DNA of 16,525 nt. Source: an uncultured Faecalibacterium sp. (lineage in GTDB: Bacteria; Bacillota; Clostridia; Oscillospirales; Ruminococcaceae). The stretch covers positions 1 to 16,525 of the forward strand of contig CAKSTO010000050.1 of NCBI GenBank assembly GCA_934501115.1, written 5' to 3'. Shown piece after piece: positions 1-5,925 of this stretch. Under the pieces are notes generated by a model. That model worked only from the letters and a program-made list of their open reading frames with translations, had not been told where the DNA came from and made no database searches. Position numbers and translations under genes: made by a program. Position 1 is the stretch's first letter; each line of letters begins with the position of its first letter.

Positions 1-45
1 GCATTCTATGGCGACGATGTCCCCGTGGGCAGCCGCATCCACTGA
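1..45 (+). CDS. 3' end of an unidentified gene (partial)
   Basis: Frame 1 is open from the window edge and reads AFYGDDVPVGSRIH before a TGA stop at 43-45. Only 14 residues are visible, so the product cannot be named. The stop lies 6 nt before the ATG of the EamA transporter gene, which has no good ribosome site of its own. The two genes are therefore probably co-transcribed and translationally coupled. The call as a real gene end rests on this tight spacing alone. Confidence 0.5.
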   Translation, partial: AFYGDDVPVGSRIH

Positions 46-51
46 GCCGCC

Positions 52-1014
52 ATGCAGGAAAACAAAACGCTTTCCCGTGCCGAAAGGCTGGATAAAATTT
101 TCGGCACGCCGGTGTTCGCCGTACTGCTGGCCATTTTCTGCAATGTGCTGTGGGGTTCGGCGTTCCCGTTCATCAAGCTGGGCTACCGGCTGTTCGCCAT
201 TGATTCCAGCAGCACCGCGTCCATTTTCTGCTTTGCCGGTGTGCGGTTCACGCTGGGCAGTTTTCTGGTTCTGCTGGGCAGTATCCTGCTGCAAAGCCGG
301 ATGCCCCGCCTGCCCCGCGGCAAGGTGGCGGCAGAGTGCTGCGCACTGGGTCTGTGGCAGACCACCACGCAATATGCCTTTTATTATATCGCTGTTGCCA
401 TGCTCACCGGTGCCTTTGGCGGCATCTTGAACAGCACCCAGAGCTTTCTGGGGGTCATCTTTGCCCATTTCATCTACGGCAACGCCGACCGCATGACCCC
501 TGCCAAAACGCTGGGCTGTGTCATCGGCTTTGCAGGCGTGCTTATCGGCACACTGGGCAACCACGGCAGCGGCAGCGGCTGGGGCGTGTTCTGCATGATG
601 GCGGCAACCATCATCTTTACTCTGTCCGGCCCGTGGAACAAATCCGTGACCAAAAAAGCAGACAGCTTTGCCGTCTGCTTCATCAACCTGTTCGTGGGCG
701 GCGTAGCACTGTTCCTCATTGGCACGGCTATGGGCGGCAGCCTCCATGTGCAGAGCGCACTGGCGGTGGCGGTCATGCTGTATCTGGCCTTCATCTGCGG
801 GGCAGGCTATGTGCTGTGGGCCCTGCTGATGAAGAACAACCCGGTCAGCCGCATTGCCATCTTTGGCTTTGTGAACCCGGTGGTCAACGTGCTGCTGAGC
901 GCCGTGCTCAACGGCGAACCGCTGTTCCGCTGGCAGTATCTGGCGGCGCTGGTGTTCGTGTGTGTGGGCATCTGGCTGGTGAACAAGGCCCCCGCCAAAA
1001 AGGAGGGCAAATGA
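52..1014 (+). CDS. EamA/DMT-family transporter (probable metabolite exporter)
   Basis: The 320-residue product is almost entirely hydrophobic, with about ten predicted membrane segments in two similar halves, the layout of the drug/metabolite transporter superfamily. Typical traits are NVLWGSAFPFIKLGY in the first segment (about residues 31-45), a glycine-rich G-GVLIG--G segment near residues 160-170, and NPVVNVLLS near residue 280. The substrate cannot be read from sequence; family members export amino acids, purines or other metabolites across the cytoplasmic membrane. No clear Shine-Dalgarno precedes the ATG, so translation probably depends on the gene ending 6 nt upstream. The 3' end overlaps tatD by 4 nt (ATGA), which marks an operon. 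The family call is firm; function within it is unknown. Confidence 0.9.
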   Translation: MQENKTLSRAERLDKIFGTPVFAVLLAIFCNVLWGSAFPFIKLGYRLFAIDSSSTASIFCFAGVRFTLGSFLVLLGSILLQSRMPRLPRGKVAAECCALGLWQTTTQYAFYYIAVAMLTGAFGGILNSTQSFLGVIFAHFIYGNADRMTPAKTLGCVIGFAGVLIGTLGNHGSGSGWGVFCMMAATIIFTLSGPWNKSVTKKADSFAVCFINLFVGGVALFLIGTAMGGSLHVQSALAVAVMLYLAFICGAGYVLWALLMKNNPVSRIAIFGFVNPVVNVLLSAVLNGEPLFRWQYLAALVFVCVGIWLVNKAPAKKEGK

Positions 1015-1826
1015 CCGGCCCCATTTTTGACACCCACGCGCACTACAGCGCCCGCGCCTTTGACGCCGACCGCTATGCTCTGCTGGACAGCCTGCCCGGC
1101 AAGGGCGTAGTGGGCGTGTGCGAGCAGGCCACTCACTCCGGGGATGCTCCCCGGGTGCTGGAGCTTGCGCACCGCTACCCGTGGGTATCCGCCGCCATTG
1201 GCATCCACCCGGAAAGTCTGCTGGCTCCGGAGGACTGCGGCGACGAGGGTGCCGCTCCGACCGTTTCGGTCTACGGCGGCGACTGGTCTGCCGAGATGCG
1301 CGCCCTTGCCCCATATTACGATGACCCGAAGGTCGTGGCCGTAGGCGAGTGCGGGCTGGACTACCACTGGCCTGTGCCCAAGGACGCCCAGCTGGCCATG
1401 TTTGAGGCACACATCCGGCTGGCGCTGGAGCTGGACAAACCCATCATCGTGCACGACCGCAATGCGCACGCCGATGTTTATGCCCTGCTCAAAAAATACC
1501 AGCCCAAGGGCATCGTCCACTGCTATTCCGGCAGTGCCGACGACGCGGTGTGGCTGGCAAAACAGGGGCTGTTTATCGGTTTTGGCGGAGCGTGCACCTT
1601 CAAGGGTGCCAAGCGGGCGGCAAAGGCCATCAGCGCCCTGCCGCTGGAAAGCATCGTGCTGGAGACCGACTGCCCCTACATGGCACCGGAGCCGGTACGC
1701 GGCACCCGCTGCGACAGCTCCCTCATCCGCTATGTGGGCGAGTACATCGCCCAGCTCAAGAACATTTCTGCTGAAGAGGTGTTTCGCACCACAGCCGAAA
1801 ATGCCTGCCGGGTATACGGGCTGTGA
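1011..1826 (+). CDS. tatD: TatD-family metal-dependent hydrolase (DNase)
   Basis: The 271-residue product is a TIM-barrel amidohydrolase-type nuclease of the TatD family, whose members degrade DNA 3' to 5' with divalent metals. The metal set is complete: H9 and H11 in DTHAHY, E113 in VGECGLDYH, H148 in IIVHDRNAH, H170 in IVHCYSGS and D220 in LETDCPYMAP. The GIHPES motif sits at 64-69. A Gly/Asp-rich stretch of about 20 residues (72-92) looks like a loop insertion between the early strands. The start is the ATG overlapping the transporter stop; AGGAGG at 1001-1006 is ideally placed. The frame is open far upstream, but that part is a shadow of the transporter gene. The pairing with the transporter looks like operon convenience rather than a shared pathway. 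Confidence 0.93.
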   Translation: MTGPIFDTHAHYSARAFDADRYALLDSLPGKGVVGVCEQATHSGDAPRVLELAHRYPWVSAAIGIHPESLLAPEDCGDEGAAPTVSVYGGDWSAEMRALAPYYDDPKVVAVGECGLDYHWPVPKDAQLAMFEAHIRLALELDKPIIVHDRNAHADVYALLKKYQPKGIVHCYSGSADDAVWLAKQGLFIGFGGACTFKGAKRAAKAISALPLESIVLETDCPYMAPEPVRGTRCDSSLIRYVGEYIAQLKNISAEEVFRTTAENACRVYGL

Positions 1827-1841
1827 TCCATTTTTTGCAAG

Positions 1842-1866
1842 TTGCACAGGGTTTCCTCTGTGTTTC
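1842..1866 (+). terminator. Weak possible terminator or attenuator after tatD
   Basis: CACAG (1845-1849) pairs with CTGTG (1858-1862), extended by GG/CC around a TTT loop with one bulged T, and is followed by TTTCTG. The U tract is short, so termination would be partial. A TATAAA at 1869-1874 could be a -10 box for the next gene, but no -35 stands at a normal distance. Whether the 77-residue gene has its own promoter is unresolved. Confidence 0.3.
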
Positions 1867-1915
1867 TGTATAAACCGACGCATAAAATCCAAATTGTTAT
1901 AAGGAGATTTCTACC

Positions 1916-2149
1916 ATGAAAGCACGTATTCCGAAACACCGCGAGTTCATCATCAACTTCCCCGACAGCATCGACCAGAACAAGGCCAACGAGGGCTGGG
2001 CAAAGCTGCAGCAGATCGTTGAGGACTACAAGAAGGCTCACAACGGCGCTTCCGTCTACGCCCCCACCTTCATCGAGGACTGCGAGGCTGACGTGAAGAA
2101 GCTGCAGGAAGAGTACGGCTTCGAGTACACGGTTGAGTACGTTCAGTAA
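1916..2149 (+). CDS. Conserved-looking small acidic protein, function unknown
   Basis: The product is 77 residues, highly charged and soluble, with no signal peptide or membrane segment. The middle (about 25-43) and the stretch 53-67 look helical and amphipathic; the C-terminus ends in an aromatic, strand-like FEYTVEYVQ. I recognise no family. Reality as a gene is well supported: AAGGAG at 1901-1906 lies 9 nt before the ATG, a strong terminator follows 12 nt after the stop, and codon choice is strongly skewed to C-ending codons, AAG, CTG, CAG, GTT and GCT. That skew is what one expects of a highly expressed gene in this genome and is stronger than in the neighbours. It may ride on the tatD transcript or use a weak promoter of its own. 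Confidence 0.8.
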   Translation: MKARIPKHREFIINFPDSIDQNKANEGWAKLQQIVEDYKKAHNGASVYAPTFIEDCEADVKKLQEEYGFEYTVEYVQ

Positions 2150-2161
2150 TTTCTGACGTTA

Positions 2162-2204
2162 AAAATCCCCTCTGTGCAGATGTGCAGAGGGGATTTTGCT
2201 TTTT
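2162..2204 (+). terminator. Intrinsic terminator of the 77-residue gene
   Basis: A 13-bp stem, AAAATCCCCTCTG (2162-2174) against CAGAGGGGATTTT (2185-2197), encloses a 10-nt loop and is followed by GCTTTTTC. The A-rich left flank and T-rich right flank could support termination on either strand. It insulates the small-protein gene from the regulator operon. Confidence 0.88.
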
Positions 2205-2223
2205 CAGGGGTACAAAAGCTGTT

Positions 2224-2240
2224 CGCAACGGTACGTTGCG
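2224..2240. promoter_or_regulatory. Perfect palindrome upstream of the XRE-hydrolase promoter
   Basis: CGCAACG (2224-2230) and CGTTGCG (2234-2240) form a perfect 7-bp inverted repeat around a 3-nt centre. It ends 20 bp before the -35 box, the usual location of an activator or distal repressor site. The GTTGCG half-site resembles motifs seen in MerR-type operators; that resemblance is only suggestive. Confidence 0.5.
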
Positions 2241-2260
2241 CCTGTTCCTGCCCGAATCGG

Positions 2261-2289
2261 TAGACTCCGGCCGCTTTGCCTGTTATACT
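2261..2289 (+). promoter_or_regulatory. Extended -10 promoter of the XRE-hydrolase operon
   Basis: TAGACT (2261-2266) stands 17 bp before TATACT (2284-2289). TG at 2281-2282 gives the extended -10 form TGTTATACT. Transcription would start near 2296, about 40 nt before the start codon. Confidence 0.7.
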
Positions 2290-2300
2290 TTTCTTAAAGT

Positions 2301-2316
2301 CTGACCAGCAGGTCAG
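2301..2316. promoter_or_regulatory. Candidate operator just downstream of the transcription start
   Basis: CTGACC (2301-2306) and GGTCAG (2311-2316) form a perfect 6-bp inverted repeat with a 4-nt centre, at about +5 to +20. A repressor bound here would block transcription. Autoregulation by the XRE protein encoded next is the simplest inference. It lies just upstream of the AGGAGG at 2322-2327. Confidence 0.45.
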
Positions 2317-2335
2317 CCCACAGGAGGAAGAACCT

Positions 2336-3127
2336 ATGACGCTCGGAGAAAAGATACAGATCCTGCGAAAGCAGAACGGCCTTTCGCAGGAAGCACTCGC
2401 CGAAAAACTGGCTGTCACGCGGCAGACCGTGTCCAAGTGGGAGCTGAATCGCTCCATGCCCGACCTGGATTTCATCGCCCGGCTCAGTGAGCTGTTCCAT
2501 GTGTCGGCGGATTACCTGATCAAAGACGAAATGACTGCCCCGGACAAGCCGCCTGTACAAAAGAAAGCATTCCGTTTTACCGAAAAGACAAAGCACACCC
2601 TGCTGACAGCAGTTTCCGCATTGGAGCTGACCGCCGTTTTGGTGTGTCTGGTCTGCGACTACTTCACCGCAGGTTCTTTGTCGTGGTCGCTCATTGCCAT
2701 TGCCGCAATGGCCGCGGGGTGGTTCGTTCTTCTGCCCGTCCTGACCGCAAAAGAAAAGGTCATTTTCAAGACCCTGCTGGCCGCAAGCACCGTGCCATTC
2801 CCCTTGCTGGCCGTACTGGCTTTGCTTTTGAAAAGCGCCATTGTTTTCACATTGGGGAGCTGCATCTCTCTGGTCTGCATTGCGGCCGTCTGGGGCATTT
2901 ACAATATCTTCCGCAAAAACCGTGCCCGTCTCTGGCGTGCTCTGGGCTTTGCCCTGCTGGTGATCCTGCCGGTGCCTGTTATCATTACATATCTTGCCGC
3001 CCATTTTCTGCCGCAGGCACAAATCGACTTGACCTCCACGCTGTTCAACAGCGGGATCACGGTGATTTTGTTGCTGGCATGTTTTGGCGAGGACTATCTG
3101 CGCCGCAAAAAACAGGAGGAACCATGA
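2336..3127 (+). CDS. Membrane-anchored XRE-family transcriptional regulator
   Basis: Residues 3-58 are a classic Cro/C1-type helix-turn-helix (GLSQEALAEKLAVTRQTVSKWE, followed by PDLDFIARLSELFHVSADYL). After a short linker come about six hydrophobic segments (near 88-108, 116-136, 144-165, 168-192, 202-223 and 235-250) and a basic tail. The protein should sit in the cytoplasmic membrane with its DNA-binding head inside, as in other Firmicute XRE regulators with hydrophobic C-termini. The start is the ATG 8 nt after AGGAGG (2322-2327); the frame is open 20 codons further up, but that part overlaps the promoter and operator. Its stop overlaps the hydrolase start (ATGA). A membrane signal such as envelope stress or a lipophilic compound is possible but not shown. 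Confidence 0.88.
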   Translation: MTLGEKIQILRKQNGLSQEALAEKLAVTRQTVSKWELNRSMPDLDFIARLSELFHVSADYLIKDEMTAPDKPPVQKKAFRFTEKTKHTLLTAVSALELTAVLVCLVCDYFTAGSLSWSLIAIAAMAAGWFVLLPVLTAKEKVIFKTLLAASTVPFPLLAVLALLLKSAIVFTLGSCISLVCIAAVWGIYNIFRKNRARLWRALGFALLVILPVPVIITYLAAHFLPQAQIDLTSTLFNSGITVILLLACFGEDYLRRKKQEEP

Positions 3128-3723
3128 AAACCGTTTTACTGCACGGGTTAGGGCAGACCGCGAAAGACTGGGCAGCCATTGCAGAACAGCTCTCTTCGGA
3201 CGCAGACTGCCCAGAGCTTTTTGCTCTGGCGCAAAGCAGCCTCAGCTATCCGCAGATTTTAGCAGGACTGGAAAAACGCTATGCAGACACTGCAGAGCCG
3301 CTTCGCATCTGCGGGCTTTCTCTGGGTGGGATGCTTGCACTGGATTATGCCATCCGGCACGGGGAAAAGGTCGACTCGCTGATTTTGATTGGCATACAGT
3401 GCAAAGTGCCGCGCCTGCTGGTAGACTTCCAGAATCTGCTGTTCCGCTGGATGCCGGACAAGGCATTTGCCGACACAGGGCTTTCTAAACGCAATACGAT
3501 AAATTTGGCTCATTCCATGCGTGAACTGGATTTCACGGGTAAACTTCAGAAAGTCAAATGCCCTGTCACTCTCCTCTGCGGTGAAAAGGATCGCCCGAAC
3601 CGAGCCGCCGCCAAACAGCTGAAAAAGCTCCTGCCACAGGCGGAACTGCTGATCGTTCCCGGCGCAGGGCACGAGGTCAACCAATCCGCGCCGGAAGTGA
3701 TCGTGGAACTGCTCAGCCGGTAA
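3124..3723 (+). CDS. Small alpha/beta-fold hydrolase
   Basis: The 199-residue product has the compact alpha/beta-hydrolase plan. The oxyanion strand MKTVLLHGLGQ is at the N-terminus, the nucleophile elbow GLSLGG carries Ser66, the acid is Asp156 in LLCGEKD, and His183 lies in PGAGHEVN. The cap region (about 92-140) is short. No signal peptide or membrane segment is present, so it acts in the cytoplasm. Substrate is unknown; esterase, thioesterase or lipase-like activity all fit. The ATG overlaps the regulator's stop by 4 nt, and the ribosome site is AGGAGG within the last regulator codons. Such tight coupling suggests the hydrolase is the regulator's main output or modifies its signal. Confidence 0.88.
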   Translation: MKTVLLHGLGQTAKDWAAIAEQLSSDADCPELFALAQSSLSYPQILAGLEKRYADTAEPLRICGLSLGGMLALDYAIRHGEKVDSLILIGIQCKVPRLLVDFQNLLFRWMPDKAFADTGLSKRNTINLAHSMRELDFTGKLQKVKCPVTLLCGEKDRPNRAAAKQLKKLLPQAELLIVPGAGHEVNQSAPEVIVELLSR

Positions 3724-3741
3724 AGACCCCACACACAAAAT

Positions 3742-3790
3742 AAGGCTCATATCCTGCACAGTCCGTGCGGATATGAGCCTTTCTGTTTTT
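3742..3790. terminator. Bidirectional terminator between the hydrolase and the ABC ATPase
   Basis: AAGGCTCATATCC (3742-3754) pairs perfectly with GGATATGAGCCTT (3769-3781), with an inner GCAC/GTGC helix. Downstream on the plus strand is TTCTGTTTTT; on the minus strand the stem is followed by ATTTTGTG. It therefore serves the convergent hydrolase and importer operons. Confidence 0.9.
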
Positions 3791-3792
3791 AT

Positions 3793-4611
3793 TTACTGTT
3801 CCACCTTGCTCAGCAGGATGCGGTCATTGTCCAGATTCTTGCCGGCATTCTCGCGGAACCGCTCCAGCAGGTCGTCCACGGTCATCCGGCTGCGCTCCTC
3901 GCCCTTTACGTCAAAGACGATGCGGCCGGAATCCATCATCAGGGTGCGGTTGCCCAGCTCAAGCGCCTGATGCATATTGTGGGTGACCATCAGGCAGGTG
4001 ATCTTCTTTTCAGCCACAATGCTCTTGGTCAGCTCCAGAACTTTTTCGGCGGTGGCGGGGTCCAGAGCGGCGGTGTGCTCGTCCAGAAGCAGCAGCTTGG
4101 GGGTGACGAGGGTAGCCATGAGCAGAGTCAGCGCCTGACGCTGACCGCCGGAAAGCAGTCCCACCGGCTGCTTCATGCGATCCTCAAGGCCCATATCCAG
4201 CAGTGCCAGCTTCTCGCGGAACACCTGTTTATCCTTGCGGGAGATGCGGGAGAAGATGGCGTGGGGCGCGGTACCGGCACGCAGATAGGCCAGCGCAAGG
4301 TTTTCTTCAATGGTCATGTTGGGTGCGGTGCCCTTGAGCGGGTCCTGAAACAGGTGGCCGATGACCTTGCTGCGCTGGTGCTCCGGCTCAAAGGTGATGT
4401 CCTGTCCGCCCAGCAGGATGCTGCCCTCATCCGCGATAAAGCCGCCGGTGATGGCGTTGAACAGGGTGGATTTGCCCGCGCCGTTGGAGCCCACGATGGT
4501 GGCAAAATCCCCGGCCTCCATGTGCAGGCTGACGCCGTTCAGTGCTACTTTTTCATTGACCGTGCCGGGGTTGAAGGTCTTGTGCAGGTCGTTCAGCTGA
4601 AGCATTTCCAT
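3793..4611 (-). CDS. trpZ: ABC transporter ATP-binding protein, probable tryptophan importer
   Basis: The 272-residue ATPase has every ABC motif: Walker A GSNGAGKS (41-48), Q-loop Gln89 in GHLFQD, signature LSGGQ (153-157), Walker B LLLLDE (173-178) with catalytic Glu178, and switch His211. It energises uptake through the permease encoded just upstream. It belongs to the ABC group that works with LivH-like permeases and PF04392 binding proteins. The start is the ATG one base after the permease stop (TAAGATG), 9 nt after AAGGAGG. A second ATG two codons on is possible, and an upstream in-frame extension overlaps the permease gene and is unlikely. It is the last gene of the operon, ending at a shared bidirectional terminator. 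Tryptophan specificity is inferred from the T-box leader. Confidence 0.87.
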   Translation of the reverse strand: MEMLQLNDLHKTFNPGTVNEKVALNGVSLHMEAGDFATIVGSNGAGKSTLFNAITGGFIADEGSILLGGQDITFEPEHQRSKVIGHLFQDPLKGTAPNMTIEENLALAYLRAGTAPHAIFSRISRKDKQVFREKLALLDMGLEDRMKQPVGLLSGGQRQALTLLMATLVTPKLLLLDEHTAALDPATAEKVLELTKSIVAEKKITCLMVTHNMHQALELGNRTLMMDSGRIVFDVKGEERSRMTVDDLLERFRENAGKNLDNDRILLSKVEQ

Positions 4612-4612
4612 C

Positions 4613-5557
4613 TTACTGCCCCTCCTTGCCAGTTGCCGCACGGCGGCTGTGAGCGCTGTGCTTGCGCTGTTCAAAAGCGATTTTCTCCCTGATGGCAGGC
4701 ATCGAAATCGCAATGGCCACGATGATGGCAGATACCAGCTTCATAGCAGCAGCGGGCACATTGAAACGCAGAGCCACGGCCACGATAAAGCGGTACAGGC
4801 AGCTGCCGAACACCACGCCGATGATGCGGCGCGGCATGGTGCGCTTGCCAAGCAGAGTCTCACCGATGATGAGGGAGGCCAGTGCGATGGTCACCATGCC
4901 GGTGCCCACGTTGATGTCGCAGCTCTTCTGGTACTGCGCCAGCAGGCCGCCGGAGAGGGCGCACAATGCGCCGGAGATGCACAGACCCACTGTGATGGTA
5001 AAGGCCGGATTGATGCTGGAAGCGCGTACCATGGCAGCATTATCACCGGTAGCACGGATGGACAGACCCAGACGGGTGCCCAGAAAGCCCAGCATCGCCG
5101 CGCCTGCAAGCAGGATCATGGCAAGCGCAATCGCCAGCTTATACCAGCCGCCGAGGAAGCTCAGCGGACCCTTTGCCAGTGAGAAGACGGTGTCGGTCTT
5201 GACCAGCGACATGGTGGACGAGAAGCCCATTACCGCCAGATTGATGGTATACAGACCCGTATTGACGATGATGCCGGCCATGATGCTCTCCACGCCCAGC
5301 CGGGTCTGCAGGAACGCTGTAACAAAGCCGGAGCACACACCCGCCGCCATTGCCGCAAGCAGTGCCAGAATGGGGTGGCCGGTCAACGCCACCTGACAGG
5401 CCACCGCGCAGCCCAGCGTGAAGCAGCCGTCAGTGGACAGGTCTGCAATGTTCAGGATGGAATAGCTCAAAAACAGTGCCAGCGCCACCAGGGCATAGAT
5501 ACAGCCCAGTTCCAGCGCCGTCTGTAGGACGTTGAGCGAAAAGATACTCGCCAGCAT
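4613..5557 (-). CDS. trpY: ABC transporter permease, probable tryptophan importer
   Basis: The 314-residue protein is a polytopic permease of the LivH-like type (the COG4120-type uncharacterised ABC permeases). About eight to nine hydrophobic segments run from residue 8 to about 290. Landmarks are YSILNIADLSTDGCFTLG near residues 31-48, the cytoplasmic loop RLGLSIRATGDNAAMVRASSI (the EAA-like site that docks the ATPase) near 165-185, and a basic C-terminal tail. The start is the ATG 7 nt after AAGGAG (plus-strand positions 5565-5570). The frame is open well upstream through the repeat region, but those extensions are repeat DNA. A 368-nt gap full of repeats separates it from the binding-protein gene, unusual inside such an operon. 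It abuts the ATPase gene with one base between. Confidence 0.87.
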   Translation of the reverse strand: MLASIFSLNVLQTALELGCIYALVALALFLSYSILNIADLSTDGCFTLGCAVACQVALTGHPILALLAAMAAGVCSGFVTAFLQTRLGVESIMAGIIVNTGLYTINLAVMGFSSTMSLVKTDTVFSLAKGPLSFLGGWYKLAIALAMILLAGAAMLGFLGTRLGLSIRATGDNAAMVRASSINPAFTITVGLCISGALCALSGGLLAQYQKSCDINVGTGMVTIALASLIIGETLLGKRTMPRRIIGVVFGSCLYRFIVAVALRFNVPAAAMKLVSAIIVAIAISMPAIREKIAFEQRKHSAHSRRAATGKEGQ

Positions 5558-5589
5558 GTGTGTGCTCCTTTTGTGTTTCTTTTTGAATG

Positions 5590-5705
5590 GACGATTTAAA
5601 ATGGCCTCCGCTTGTGCTCTGGCCATATTCAGCGGAAAAAACTTTATAATTTCGGCATACCGGAGCGTCTGCGGACGCTCCGGTATGCCATTTTCACAAG
5701 TGGGG
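5590..5705. repeat. Interspersed repeat R2, copy 1
   Basis: This block shares an ordered set of motifs with 11714-11940. There is an ACGATTT-xx-AATG-xx-CTCCGCTT module at the left (5590-5613). A second module runs from CATATTCAG through an AT-rich stretch and a hairpin to CATTTTCACAAGTGGGG (5624-5705). Copy 1 lacks about 110 bp present in the middle of copy 2. It sits between the binding-protein and permease genes, upstream of the permease ribosome site. Confidence 0.7.
5654..5689. repeat. 16-bp perfect palindrome of R2 copy 1
   Basis: GGCATACCGGAGCGTC (5654-5669) is exactly complementary to 5674-5689 around a TGCG loop. No U tract follows on either strand, so it is not a standard terminator. 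In the importer mRNA it would be a very stable hairpin between the binding protein and permease, and could protect the upstream message or slow transcription. Confidence 0.85.
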
Positions 5706-5765
5706 TCGTAAAGGGAAGCGGGCTCGACACTTTGCAGTTGAGCAGAAAACTTTCCCGCTATGCCA

Positions 5766-5844
5766 AGGGCTCTCCCTTTGGGAGAGCTGGCAAGCCCAAC
5801 AGGGCTTGCCTGAGAGGGCAAGGATGCGGACCTTGTGCAGCAGA
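5766..5844. repeat. Interspersed palindromic repeat R1, copy A
   Basis: There are two adjacent hairpins: GCTCTCCC/GGGAGAGC around TTT (5769-5787), then CAAGCCC/GGGCTTG around AACA. They are followed by CCTGAGAGGG and a 3' segment up to 5844. The 35 bases 5810-5844 match the reverse complement of 10595-10629 at 32 positions. The layout resembles the CTCCC...CTGAGGGAG-type repeats widespread in gut Clostridia genomes. Confidence 0.75.
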
Positions 5845-5865
5845 ATCTTCCTTCAGAACCGCCAA

Positions 5866-5925
5866 AAGCTCCCCCTTTCGGAGGAGCTGGCAAAACCGAC
5901 AGGTTTTGACTGAGAGGGTTCTTTT
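5866..5925. repeat. Interspersed palindromic repeat R1, copy B, with terminator-like hairpin
   Basis: Same design as copy A: GCTCCCCC/GGAGGAGC around TTTC, then CAAAACC/GGTTTTG, then ACTGAGAGGG, ending at the stop of the binding-protein gene. On the transcribed (minus) strand it reads AGCTCCTCC-GAAA-GGGGGAGCTTTT, a stem with a GAAA loop and a short U run. It may act as a partial terminator or RNA-stabilising end, raising binding protein over permease. Confidence 0.75.

Noticed and set aside
1..45. MnmA-like C-terminus for the truncated first gene
   Set aside because: AFYGDDVPVGS vaguely recalls the FYDGD-V-GGG ending of MnmA, but 14 residues with several mismatches are too little to name it.
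807..1892. 361-codon open frame on the minus strand, opposite the transporter and tatD
   Set aside because: It is antisense to two well-supported genes, shows no family motifs, and extends past the tatD stop only by chance.
4612..4713. 34-residue N-terminal extension of the ABC ATPase
   Set aside because: It overlaps the permease gene in another frame, while an ATG with AAGGAGG at good spacing directly follows the permease stop.
5558..5893. 112-residue N-terminal extension of the permease
   Set aside because: It translates repeats R1 and R2, and the ATG at 5557 has a textbook ribosome site and starts a typical permease N-terminus.
5766..5925. CRISPR-like direct repeats
   Set aside because: There are only two imperfect copies, each internally palindromic, without regular spacers or cas genes; they match an interspersed palindromic repeat instead.
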